From the NCBI GenBank assembly GCA_963805405.1, contig CAWDUC010000020.1, positions 558,001 through 622,000 of the forward strand: a stretch of 64,000 nt of DNA. The letters run 5' to 3'. Origin of the DNA: JAEUMG01 sp963805405. GTDB lineage: Bacteria > Pseudomonadota > Alphaproteobacteria > Rhizobiales > Aestuariivirgaceae. Shown one piece after another: positions 38,146-46,837 of the stretch. Made by a program: the position numbers and the translations under genes. How positions within the stretch are numbered: position 1 is the first letter of the stretch; each line of letters begins with the position of its first letter. A model generated the notes under the pieces. The model was not told where the DNA came from. It ran no database searches and saw only the letters and a program-made list of their open reading frames with translations.

Positions 38146-39129
38146 TTACGGACCCCGCTGGCGTCCGGGCCGGAGGATCGCAAGGATGCCGGCGGCGGCG
38201 ATGAGGACGGCGCCGATCACCGTTCCCCAGGTCGGTATCTCGGCAAACAGGAAATAGCCCCATAAGGGCGTCCACAGCATTCCGGTATACTCGAACACCG
38301 AAACGAGGCTCGCCTGCGCCAGGCGATAGGCATTGGTCAGCAGCGACATCGCCACTGCCGCGATGACGCCGCAAGCGCCCATCAATAGAAAGTCGCGCAG
38401 ATTGGGCCAGGCCCATGGCCGTACCAGGAACTCAAGACTCGGATGCGCCGCCTTCTCGATGCCCATGCCGGCAAAGAACAGCGCCATCAGGCCGGCACCC
38501 GTCATGAAGACGACGTTCTGGTAAAAGGCCATGACGGAGGCTTTCTCCTCGACGCCGAGCTTGCGGGCGACGATTGCCGCGATTGCGTAGAAGAAGGCGC
38601 TGGCCAGGCTCAACAATGCCGCCGGCTCGAACAGGCCGCTTCCCGGCCGCAGCATGACAAGAACGCCAGCGAAACCGACACCGGCCGCGATCCACTCCTT
38701 GAGAGCGACACGCTCGTCAAGAATGGGTACCGCGAGAAAGGTGATCATCAAGGGGGCGGTGAAGAATAGTGCTATCGCATCGGCGAGCGGCAAAGCCGGA
38801 AAGGCGATGTAGTAGGTCGTATAGGCGAGGAACAGGATGAAGCCGCGCACTGTCAGAATCCAGAAGCGCGGCGAAATCAATAGTCGCAGACCGCCTTCCC
38901 AGTGCACGAAGCCCGCAAGGATCGGAAGCGCCACGAGCGAGCGTGTCACCATCGCCTGCGTCACGGCATAGTCGCCACTGATGCCCTTGATGATGGCATC
39001 CTGCGTCGAGAAGATCGCGACACCGAGGCATAGGCAGGCAATGCCCCATAGATTGCGCCGGGTTTCTGAATTCGACATGGTCGGCACGATGGCGGTTGCC
39101 ATGCGCACGCGCCAGTCGGTGAACGGCAT
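38146..39129 (-). CDS. EamA/DMT family permease
   Basis: A protein of about 327 aa with ten hydrophobic helices in two EamA repeats (GIACLCLGVAIFSTQDAIIK; ACGVIAAVAMSLLTNAYRLAQ). DMT transporters export metabolites. Several starts are possible (39129, 39102, 39078); the first TM segment begins after the last, so all give the complete fold. Downstream of the aminotransferase on the same strand. Confidence 0.8.
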   Translation of the reverse strand: MPFTDWRVRMATAIVPTMSNSETRRNLWGIACLCLGVAIFSTQDAIIKGISGDYAVTQAMVTRSLVALPILAGFVHWEGGLRLLISPRFWILTVRGFILFLAYTTYYIAFPALPLADAIALFFTAPLMITFLAVPILDERVALKEWIAAGVGFAGVLVMLRPGSGLFEPAALLSLASAFFYAIAAIVARKLGVEEKASVMAFYQNVVFMTGAGLMALFFAGMGIEKAAHPSLEFLVRPWAWPNLRDFLLMGACGVIAAVAMSLLTNAYRLAQASLVSVFEYTGMLWTPLWGYFLFAEIPTWGTVIGAVLIAAAGILAILRPGRQRGP

Positions 39130-39196
39130 GGCGCAGTCGCCTGCGACGCATGGATTAGTGTTGTTTCCCTCCCCACAAGGGGGAGGGTGAAAGATT

Positions 39197-40495
39197 TCAA
39201 ACCGCGGTGATCGCCTTGTCGAGGATCGAGACGCCGAGATCGAGTTCGTCATCGGAGACGGTGAGCGGCGGTGCAATCCGGAAGACCGCGCCTAAGCCCG
39301 GCATCTGGACGATGTTCATCGACAGACCAAGATCGAGGCACTTGGCGGTGATCGCCGCCCCGCGCTTGTCGTCCGGCTCCATGCTTTTGCGGTCCTTGAC
39401 GATCTCAAGCCCGATCATGAGCCCGTGGCCGCGGACATCGCCGATGCATTCATGGCGCTGCCGCAAGGCTTCGAGCCCATTGCGCAGGTGCTCCCCGGCA
39501 GCGGCGGCGCGCTCGGCGAGACGGTCGCGCAACAGGATGTCGATGACCTTGGCACCGATCGCGGCGGGCAAGGGATCGGACACATGCGTCGTGTAGAAGA
39601 GAAAGCCACGCTCATGGCATTTCTCCTCGATTTCCTTCGAGGTGATGGTCGCGGCCAATGGCAAGCCTGCACCGAGCGTCTTCGACAGCGTGAGTATATC
39701 CGGCTTCACGCCGTCACGCTCAAAGGCAAAGGTTAATCCGGTACGGCCAAGCCCCGTCTGCGCTTCATCCAGTATCAGCAGCATGCCGCGCTTGTGGCAG
39801 TGCTCCTTCAAGGCCTTCAGGTATCCAGTCGGCAGCACGACGAGCCCGCCGGCGGACAGGATCGGCTCGGCTATGAAGGCAGCAAGATTGCCGGTCGTCT
39901 GCCGGTCGACCAGGTCGAAGGCGTAGTCGAGTTCAGCCCTCCAGTCGTATTGGTCACGCGGACCGAAGCGCGGCCGCAATGGATTAGGCGCCGGTATTGC
40001 GAACGAACCGACCTGCGTCGGGCCATAGCCTTTGCGGCCATGCGAATAGGTGGCAGAGGCGGCGCCGCTCGTCATGCCGTGCCAGGATTGCGCGAAGCCC
40101 ACGACCTCGAAGCCGCCGGTATAGAGCTTTGCCATCTTGATCGCGGCTTCGTTCAATTCCGCACCCGTTGACAGGAAAAGGCAGCGGTCGAGACCAGGGC
40201 CGGTGAGCCGCGTCAGCTTCTCTGCCAGTTCGACCACCGGGCGCGACAGCATGCCCGAAAAGAGATGGTCGAGATTGGCGATGCCGTTCGACACGGTCTC
40301 GACGATCTCGGGATGCGAATGCCCGAGAATTGCGCTCATCTGGCCGGAGGTGAAGTCGAGGATGGCGCGGCCATCCGCGTCATAGACGAAGCTACCCTTG
40401 GCGCGCTCGATGATGACGGGCGAGAAATGCCCGCCATAGCGGATCAGCTTGTCATTCGCGCTCTGCCAGAACTGCGCATCGGCATTGGCACTCAC
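39197..40495 (-). CDS. Class III aminotransferase, dialkylglycine-decarboxylase-like
   Basis: A 432-aa PLP enzyme of the omega-aminotransferase fold. Features: GGHFSPVIIERAKGSFVYD, SGQMSAILGH, LILDEAQTGLGRTG and the PLP lysine in LSKTLGAGLPLAA. SGQMSAILGHSHPEI is very like 2,2-dialkylglycine decarboxylase, but other omega-transaminases share it. The GTG start overlaps the stop of the HD gene by 3-4 bases, so the two are coupled. Confidence 0.82.
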   Translation of the reverse strand: MSANADAQFWQSANDKLIRYGGHFSPVIIERAKGSFVYDADGRAILDFTSGQMSAILGHSHPEIVETVSNGIANLDHLFSGMLSRPVVELAEKLTRLTGPGLDRCLFLSTGAELNEAAIKMAKLYTGGFEVVGFAQSWHGMTSGAASATYSHGRKGYGPTQVGSFAIPAPNPLRPRFGPRDQYDWRAELDYAFDLVDRQTTGNLAAFIAEPILSAGGLVVLPTGYLKALKEHCHKRGMLLILDEAQTGLGRTGLTFAFERDGVKPDILTLSKTLGAGLPLAATITSKEIEEKCHERGFLFYTTHVSDPLPAAIGAKVIDILLRDRLAERAAAAGEHLRNGLEALRQRHECIGDVRGHGLMIGLEIVKDRKSMEPDDKRGAAITAKCLDLGLSMNIVQMPGLGAVFRIAPPLTVSDDELDLGVSILDKAITAV

Positions 40496-41106
40496 TCGGC
40501 CGCCAGCGGCAATGCCGGCACGCCTCCGATCACCCCTTTCTGAATTACCTCTGGCGCGTAGGGCTTGCGCGCAAAGATTTCGCGGACCAGCGGCGTGAAG
40601 AACTCGAGCGTCTCGTTGGGATAGTCAGGGTCGAAGGACGATTGATCCCAGCGATCGCAGAAATCGACGCAGGACTGGTAATAGATCGAGTCGCGATACT
40701 TCTCGCGCTCATGCTGGTTCCAGCCATAGTGGTGCGCGTAGTAATACATCTGGAATGAGCCGTGATGCTCGACGGTCCAGGTGACTTCCTCGCGCAGGAA
40801 CGGCCGCAACACCTCGGCTGCGAAGCGGTCGTGGTTTTGCGGCGCGAGCCCATCGCCAATGTCGTGGAGCAGGGCGGCAGCAACCCAATCCTTGTCGGCG
40901 CCTTCGCGATAGGCGCGCGTTGCGGCCTGCAGCGCGTGGCCGAGCCGGCTTATCTTGTAGCCGGGGAACGTCTCCTCGTCCTGCAGGCGCAATTCGCGCA
41001 ATACGCGATTGGCGGTTTCGCTATTGTGCTCGTGTTCGAACTCGCGGAGGAACTCGTAGTCCTCCTTGGTGCCATCCTTCATGGCGACGAAGCTTACGGT
41101 CTCCAT
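40492..41106 (-). CDS. HD-domain protein, possibly a di-iron oxygenase of the PhnZ/MIOX type
   Basis: A 204-aa HD-fold protein. Metal ligands seen in order: His in SRLGHALQ, HD in AALLHDIGD, His in NHDRF, His in VEHHGSFQ and Asp in FCDRWDQ. This pattern, with no phosphohydrolase context, resembles small HD oxygenases (PhnZ, myo-inositol oxygenase), but it could equally be an HD phosphohydrolase. In an operon between a class II aldolase-like and an aminotransferase gene. ATG at 41106 chosen; 41121 is possible. Confidence 0.65.
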   Translation of the reverse strand: METVSFVAMKDGTKEDYEFLREFEHEHNSETANRVLRELRLQDEETFPGYKISRLGHALQAATRAYREGADKDWVAAALLHDIGDGLAPQNHDRFAAEVLRPFLREEVTWTVEHHGSFQMYYYAHHYGWNQHEREKYRDSIYYQSCVDFCDRWDQSSFDPDYPNETLEFFTPLVREIFARKPYAPEVIQKGVIGGVPALPLAAE

Positions 41107-41110
41107 TGGC

Positions 41111-41878
41111 TCACTGCGCATAGGACGGGTCTTTCGCATCGAGAATCTTCTTCATCTCGTCGAGGTGTACCGACATGGAATCCCCGTACTCTTCCCATTC
41201 GCGGGCGGTCTTTTCGGCAACCTTATTGGACATGATGTTGAGCTTCTGGCCGGTCGAATAGGCGAGGACCAAGGTCTTGCAGGCGCGTTCGAGGTAATAC
41301 AGCACGTCGAAGGCTTCGGCCACGGTCTTGCCGACAACGAGCACTCCGTGATTGCCCATCATCATCGTGTTGCGGTTACCAAGCAGGCGGGCGATCCGCT
41401 CGCCTTCGGCATCGGAATTCGCCATGCCTTCATAGCTCATGTCATAGGCAACGCGGTTGAAGAATCGCGCCGTGTTCTGATCGATCGGCTTGATCTCGGG
41501 ATCCGCAAGGCTGGCGAGCGCCGTCGCATAGGGCGAATGCACGTGCAGCACGCAGCGCGCATGCGGCAACAGTGCGTGGATGCGTCCGTGGAGACACCAG
41601 GCAGTCTCATCCGGTGCATCAGGGCTCTCCATCGTCGAGCGGTCATCGGCATCGAGCAGCATCAGGTCCGAAGCCTTGATGCGATCGAAATGCCGCCAGC
41701 GCGGATTCATCAGGAACTTCTTGCCGTCCGGCGAGACCGCAAGGCTGAAATGATTGGCCACCGCTTCGTGCCAGTCATAGTGGACCGCCAATCGGAAGAC
41801 CGCGGCGAGATCGACCCGCATCTGCTGTTCCTCGGTCGAGGGGGTCCTGGCGGGCTTGAGCTTGGTCACTGTCGTCAT
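41111..41878 (-). CDS. Class II aldolase/adducin family protein
   Basis: A 255-aa protein of the aldolase II/adducin fold. Zinc His residues in CVLHVHSPYATAL (near 110) and MMGNHGVLVVGKTV (near 180). Family members are aldolases, epimerases or decarboxylases of sugar phosphates or related alcohols. The start ATG at 41878 has AAGAGGAA upstream. First of three tightly packed genes; EamA permease genes flank both sides. Confidence 0.82.
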   Translation of the reverse strand: MTTVTKLKPARTPSTEEQQMRVDLAAVFRLAVHYDWHEAVANHFSLAVSPDGKKFLMNPRWRHFDRIKASDLMLLDADDRSTMESPDAPDETAWCLHGRIHALLPHARCVLHVHSPYATALASLADPEIKPIDQNTARFFNRVAYDMSYEGMANSDAEGERIARLLGNRNTMMMGNHGVLVVGKTVAEAFDVLYYLERACKTLVLAYSTGQKLNIMSNKVAEKTAREWEEYGDSMSVHLDEMKKILDAKDPSYAQ

Positions 41879-41892
41879 GGCATTTCCTCTTG

Positions 41893-42795
41893 TTAGGGCG
41901 ACCGCTTCTCGGCTGCCACCTGGCGCTCGCGATGGAAAATGTAGAGTCCGCTTCCGATAATAAGCACAGCTCCGGCCCAGGTCCACACGTCCGGAAGCTC
42001 ACCGAATATGACAAAACCGAATAGCGTCGCCCAGATGAGCGATGAGTATGAGAAGGGTGCCACGACGGAAGCCGGGGCCGCCTGCAGCGCCCGGATCAGG
42101 CAGAGATGCCCAAGACCACCGAAGAGGCCGGTAGAGCAGAGCAGCAACCAATCCGTCGCCGTCGGCCATTTCCACGACCATGGCAGCATGAGGCTTGTCA
42201 CGACCGCGCCCGCAACGGCGGTATAAAGCAGCGATGTCATGGGATCGTCCATGCGTACCCGGCGCGTGGCGATCTGGTAGTTGGCATTGCTGAGCGCGGC
42301 GACTAGCAGCAGCAAAACGCCTATGCCGATCGTCCCCTCGAGGCTTTCCCAAGGCCGCACGACGATCATTGCACCAAGAAAACCCACGGCGATACCTGCC
42401 CAGCGGCGCGGTCCCACATGCTCCTTGAGCACGAACGTCGAAAGGACCGTGACCAGGATCGAACTCATGAACATGATCGTCGTCGCGGTGGCGAGCGGTG
42501 TCGTCCTGATTCCGGCGTTGAACACACCGGTTGTGAACATCAACAGCACCGAACGGAGAAGTTGAAACCGCGGGGCGCGGCTGACCGCAATTTCAGGAAG
42601 CCGCGGCGCAGCCACGATGATGGCGATCACGGTTGCAAAGAAGAAACGTGCCCAGGTGACCTGCACCAACGGATAGGTCTCGAGCAGCAATTTCATGAGC
42701 GCATCGAGCGAGATGAAGCAGAACATCGTTCCGAGCATCCATAGGATGCCGCGTGTCCTGTTATCGTGCGGGACGACCGGGGTGGCGACGCTCAT
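41893..42795 (-). CDS. EamA/DMT family permease
   Basis: A 300-aa protein with ten predicted helices in two EamA repeats (GILWMLGTMFCFISLDALMK; SSLIWATLFGFVIFGELPD). A small-molecule exporter or importer. The ATG at 42795 gives MSVATPVVPHDNRTRG; a longer start at 42831 adds 12 aa. 14 bases upstream of the aldolase-like gene, so it is in that operon. Confidence 0.8.
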   Translation of the reverse strand: MSVATPVVPHDNRTRGILWMLGTMFCFISLDALMKLLLETYPLVQVTWARFFFATVIAIIVAAPRLPEIAVSRAPRFQLLRSVLLMFTTGVFNAGIRTTPLATATTIMFMSSILVTVLSTFVLKEHVGPRRWAGIAVGFLGAMIVVRPWESLEGTIGIGVLLLLVAALSNANYQIATRRVRMDDPMTSLLYTAVAGAVVTSLMLPWSWKWPTATDWLLLCSTGLFGGLGHLCLIRALQAAPASVVAPFSYSSLIWATLFGFVIFGELPDVWTWAGAVLIIGSGLYIFHRERQVAAEKRSP

Positions 42796-42910
42796 GCGAC
42801 GAGCTATAGAGGCCGACCCTGAGTCATCCAACCGCGAATGCCGTGGGGGCCGACTGCCAAGGCTGCATGACCCATTCGGCCTCTTTCGACTGCGGGAGAA
42901 GCCAAGGCGC

Positions 42911-43941
42911 CTAAATGGGCAGCGTCGTACCTTGGCTCACAGCCAACTCTTCCAGCTCCGCCCGCAGGCCTTCGGGCAGGGGAATCCCGTTTGCTTCGCG
43001 GTCGCGGCGCTTTGCCCATTCCGGGCCACCGGCTGGCATGGTTCCGGGCTGCTGGGCGAAGGCATCGAGATAGGTTGCCATGCGCTCATTGAACAGAGCT
43101 TGCGCGACGAAGGTCGTCGGATCGATGGCGATGACGAAATGGCCCACCTTGGTATCGCCCAAAGCCGTGCCATCTTGTTCGTGCGAGAGGCGCATGCCCA
43201 TGACTGCCCCGCCCAGGACATCGGCGACGCCGGCAAGAGCCGCGCCCTTGTAGCCAAAGTCGACACCGCCGACTGGTGCCAGCGCGCGGGCCTGATGGGG
43301 ATCGCGCGTGAACGCTCCGTTCGCGTCGATGGCCACGCCTTCCGGCAGTTGCAGTCCTTCGGTCCGGTAGCGCAAGACCTTGTTCCAAGGAATGCTCGAG
43401 GTCGCCATGTCGAGCAGGAACGGATCGCCCCCTTCGCGCGGAGCGGCGATGGCGATCGGGCTCGTGCCGTGAAATGCGCGTGGGCCACCATGCGGAACCA
43501 CCAATGCGCCTGAGTTGCAGGTTACGAGAGCGATAAAGCCAGCATTGGCGGCAGCGAGCGCATAGGCGCCGGCGGCTCCAAAGTGGGTCGAGTTGATGAT
43601 ACCGGCCATGCCGATCCCGCAATCGCGTGCAAGCGCGCAGGCTTCGTCGGTTGCGCGATAGGTCGGCAGATGGCCAAGGCCGCCATCGGCATCGACCAAA
43701 ACGGCCGCGCGGCGCTGCGGTTTGACCGTGATTGTCGGGTTCGACTTGGCCAAGCCCGTCCGGAGGGATTTTACGTAGAAGGGGAGGAGGCGGATGCCGT
43801 GGCTATCAACCCCATGGAGCGAGGCGTGCAGCATTGCATAGCTGGTGGCCTCGGCTGTCGGCTCGTCGGTGCCGGCGGAGGCGAGCGCCGCTTTCGAAAA
43901 TTCCAGCAGTGGTCTCGGCGGGGATCGCGGATTTCAGCCAT
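42911..43941 (-). CDS. Malate/L-lactate dehydrogenase (LDH2/MDH2) family protein, N-terminal frame disturbed
   Basis: An NAD(P)-dependent 2-hydroxyacid dehydrogenase of the LDH2 family, including malate, sulfolactate and ureidoglycolate dehydrogenases. Motifs: SLHGVDSHGIRLLPFYV (catalytic His), STHFGAAGAYALAA, LLDMATSSIPWNKV and KGAALAGVADVLGGA. The open frame starts at 43834; LLEFSKAALASAGTDEP lies upstream in frame without a start, and an ATG at 43941 can be joined by removing two extra bases around 43915-43930, giving about 342 aa. Start is inferred. ComC-type sulfolactate dehydrogenase is in the same family. Confidence 0.75.
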
Positions 43942-44090
43942 TGCGCTGGCCGCCGAGAGGGTTGACCAAAGGATTAAGAGCTGCGATGAACGTTCGGATC
44001 ATTCGTTCCCCATTCGTATGTTTCGAACGGGGATGTAATCCGTAAATATGGCGAAACTATGCTCTTAATCCTATATAACGGAATTTCCTA

Positions 44091-45299
44091 TCAGGAGCGC
44101 CTGAGCTTAGCCAAGAAGGCCGTGGTAGGCCATGAATCGGCCGGAAGCCCTAGCTTGATCTGCAGGTCCTTGACGGCGGCACGTGTCTGAGAACCCAGCT
44201 TTCCGTCGATTTCGCCGACATCATAGCCCTTCTTCGAGAGGACCTTCTGCAACTCCATGATCTGCTTATAGTCGAGCGCATCGACGGGGCCATTGCCCTG
44301 TTCAACCGGAGGCGCACCTGCGAGACGCGTCGCGAAATAGGCGGCGGTGAGGGCGTAGGTGAGCGACTCGTTCCACTTCAGGTAGACCTTGGTGAAGTTG
44401 TAGTAGGCGAAGAACGCCGGACCATGCCGGCCCATCGGCAACAGCAGCGACACGGGTACCTTGTCCGCCTTGACGGCGCCACCGCCGCGCATGGTGACGC
44501 CCCATTTCGCCCACTGGGCGCGCGGCAGCTGGATCGCGATGTCAGCCTGATCCCAGGGTAGTTCCTGGGGGACTTCGACTTCCTGCAACCAGGGTTGATT
44601 GGCCTGCCAGCCATGGGTTTTGAGCAGATTGGCCGCTGAAAACATGATGTCGTTGACGCTGCCGATCAGATCGACACGGCCGTCTCCGTCGGCGTCGACG
44701 CCGCTTTCGAGGAAATCGGCGGGGAGGAACTGCACCTGGCCGATTTCGCCGGCCCAGGCACCGACCATCTGATCTTCCGTCATATCGCCGCGGTCGATGA
44801 TCTGGAGTGCGGCAATCACTTGCGGCCGGAATTTTTCGGGCCGCCGGCAATCATAGGCGAGCGTGGCGAGAGACTGGATCGTCTTGAAGTCGCCCAGATA
44901 CGAGCCGAAATCGGTCTCGAGACCCCAGAAAGCCACCAGAACCGTGCCCGGGACGCCGTATTTCTTCTGAACCTTCGAGAACAGCGCCGCATGTTTCTTG
45001 AGCAAGCCCTGCGCCTTGCTCATGCGATTGTTGGAGATCAACTTCGCCTGGAATTGCAGGAAGGTGAGGGCGAAGGTGCTCTGCGAGCGATCGCGCTCGA
45101 TGACACGCTTGTCGTATTGGATATGATCGAGCACGGCGAGGCCGCGGGACGATACCCCCATGCCGGCCGCCTCCTTCTTCAACCCGTTCAACCATTTGGG
45201 GAACCCGGCCGGGCCGGGGGGCGCGCAGGCTGCGAGCGCCGATCCGGCGAAGCTTCCGAGGAAAGCAGCAGCAACAAGGATGCTGGCGATGCGGCGCAT
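44091..45299 (-). CDS. Membrane-bound/periplasmic lytic murein transglycosylase, MltB type
   Basis: A 402-aa peptidoglycan-cleaving enzyme. Residues 1-22 are a signal peptide (MRRIASILVAAAFLGSFAGS); the MltB-like SLT core has the catalytic Glu in FWGLETDFGSYLGDF and QVQFLPADFL; the last 65 residues are a peptidoglycan-binding domain (LSKKGYDVGEIDGKLGSQTR). The start ATG at 45299 has GGAGAA upstream; the open frame extends further without homology. Confidence 0.88.
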   Translation of the reverse strand: MRRIASILVAAAFLGSFAGSALAACAPPGPAGFPKWLNGLKKEAAGMGVSSRGLAVLDHIQYDKRVIERDRSQSTFALTFLQFQAKLISNNRMSKAQGLLKKHAALFSKVQKKYGVPGTVLVAFWGLETDFGSYLGDFKTIQSLATLAYDCRRPEKFRPQVIAALQIIDRGDMTEDQMVGAWAGEIGQVQFLPADFLESGVDADGDGRVDLIGSVNDIMFSAANLLKTHGWQANQPWLQEVEVPQELPWDQADIAIQLPRAQWAKWGVTMRGGGAVKADKVPVSLLLPMGRHGPAFFAYYNFTKVYLKWNESLTYALTAAYFATRLAGAPPVEQGNGPVDALDYKQIMELQKVLSKKGYDVGEIDGKLGSQTRAAVKDLQIKLGLPADSWPTTAFLAKLRRS

Positions 45300-45441
45300 T
45301 GATTTCTCCGTATTCACGATGATTCCGAGGGTCCCTCTAGCATCGGGGCGATGCCGGGTCCATGTGGTGAAACTTTGACGCACGCGCTTGACCGTCAAGC
45401 CCCTTAGACGGAAGCTGCCCCGGCAACCGAGGACATCATCC

Positions 45442-46647
45442 ATGACCAGTGCGACCGCTATAGCCGGCACCGACGAGCCTTTCGATACCAGCAAGATCCC
45501 GTTTGATAGCGACAAGCTCGACGCGATCATGGACGCGGCCGGCCTCGACGTGCTGATCGTCACCTCCAAGCACAACATCCAGTATCTCCTCGGCGGCTAC
45601 CGCTTCTTCTTCTTCGACGCCATGGATGCCATTGGTCTCAGCCGCTATCTGCCGGTGTTCATATACCCGAAGGGCCACCCCGAGGACGCCGCCTATATCG
45701 CCAATTCGATGGAATCCTACGAGCGCGCGCATGGCCGCTTCTGGGTGCCAAATGTCATCACCAAAACCTGGGGATCGCTCGACGCGATGCGCGCCGCGCT
45801 CGACTATGTTGGCAAACTCGGTAAGACGCCGCGCAAGATCGGTGTTGAAACAGCCTTCATTCCTGCCGATGCCTACAATCTTCTGCAATCGGGCCTCGCC
45901 AACACGGCGATCGCCGATTGCCTCATCCCGCTCGAACGCTTGCGCGCCGTCAAGACGCCGCATGAGCTGGACTTGGTCAAGAAGGCCTCGGAAGGAGTCG
46001 TCAATTCCATGCTCGCCGTCATGTCGAGCCATGGTCCAGGCTCGACGAAGCACGAACTGGTATCAGCCTTGAAGCGCGAGGAAGTCGCGCGCGGCCTCAC
46101 CTTCGAATACTGCCTCATCACCACGGGCACGAGTAACAACCGTGCGCCTTCCGATGAGAAGTGGCACAAGGGCGAAATCCTGTCGCTTGATTCCGGCGGC
46201 AATTATCATGGTTACATTGGCGACCTCTGCCGCATGGCGATTCTTGGCGATCCGGATGTCGAATTGCAGGACCTGCTTGCCGAGGTTGACGCGGTCCAAC
46301 AGGCCGCTCGCAAGCCGGTTCGCGCAGGGGCGACGGGCAGCGAGATCTATGCCGCGGCCGAGAAGGTATTGGCGACGTCGCCGAACCGCGCTCATATGCA
46401 TTTCTGCGCACATGGGATGGGACTCATCTCGCATGAGGCACCACGGCTGACGAGCAATGGTCCCGTGCCTTATCCAGGCGATGACGCGGACCAGCCGCTG
46501 AAGGCCGGCATGGTGCTTTCGATCGAAACGACGATGCCGCATCCCAAGCGCGGTTTCGTCAAACTGGAGGATACTGTCGCGGTAACCGCGAACGGGTTCG
46601 AGCCGTTTGGTGACGCCGGTCGCGGCTGGAACCGCGGTAAAATCTGA
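45442..46647 (+). CDS. M24 family metallopeptidase (Xaa-Pro dipeptidase/creatinase-like)
   Basis: A 401-aa pita-bread protein. N-terminal creatinase domain (LDVLIVTSKHNIQYLLGGY), C-terminal metallo domain with ligands Asp (SLDSGGN), Asp (GYIGDL), His (FCAHGMGLISHE), Glu (LSIETT) and Glu (KLEDTV). Could be an aminopeptidase P or a creatinase/ectoine hydrolase relative; peptide substrate not certain. Start ATG at 45442 preceded by GAGGA; divergent from the transglycosylase. Confidence 0.82.
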   Translation: MTSATAIAGTDEPFDTSKIPFDSDKLDAIMDAAGLDVLIVTSKHNIQYLLGGYRFFFFDAMDAIGLSRYLPVFIYPKGHPEDAAYIANSMESYERAHGRFWVPNVITKTWGSLDAMRAALDYVGKLGKTPRKIGVETAFIPADAYNLLQSGLANTAIADCLIPLERLRAVKTPHELDLVKKASEGVVNSMLAVMSSHGPGSTKHELVSALKREEVARGLTFEYCLITTGTSNNRAPSDEKWHKGEILSLDSGGNYHGYIGDLCRMAILGDPDVELQDLLAEVDAVQQAARKPVRAGATGSEIYAAAEKVLATSPNRAHMHFCAHGMGLISHEAPRLTSNGPVPYPGDDADQPLKAGMVLSIETTMPHPKRGFVKLEDTVAVTANGFEPFGDAGRGWNRGKI

Positions 46648-46837
46648 GCTTTTCTTACCAATTGGTGGCCCAGACCAGTCGAAGCTCCATCTGAGCGCTA
46701 ACCGCTCCTTCACCAACTAACTTCACAAAACCCGGATTGACGAAGTTTTGAAATAATTGCGCCGAACGAAGTAGCGATTTCAAAACTCGTGGTTGCAATA
46801 AGCTTCCCTCCACGAGTGCTGTGGAGTCAGTTGCGTT

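Noticed and set aside
39169..39188. CCCTCCCC-ACAA-GGGGGAGGG hairpin as a terminator
   Set aside because: No T-run on either strand and it lies between genes on the same strand; could be a dispersed repeat. Left out as a feature.
43615..44045. Plus-strand frames near the LDH2 gene start
   Set aside because: They overlap the conserved N-terminal part of the minus-strand enzyme and show no family pattern.
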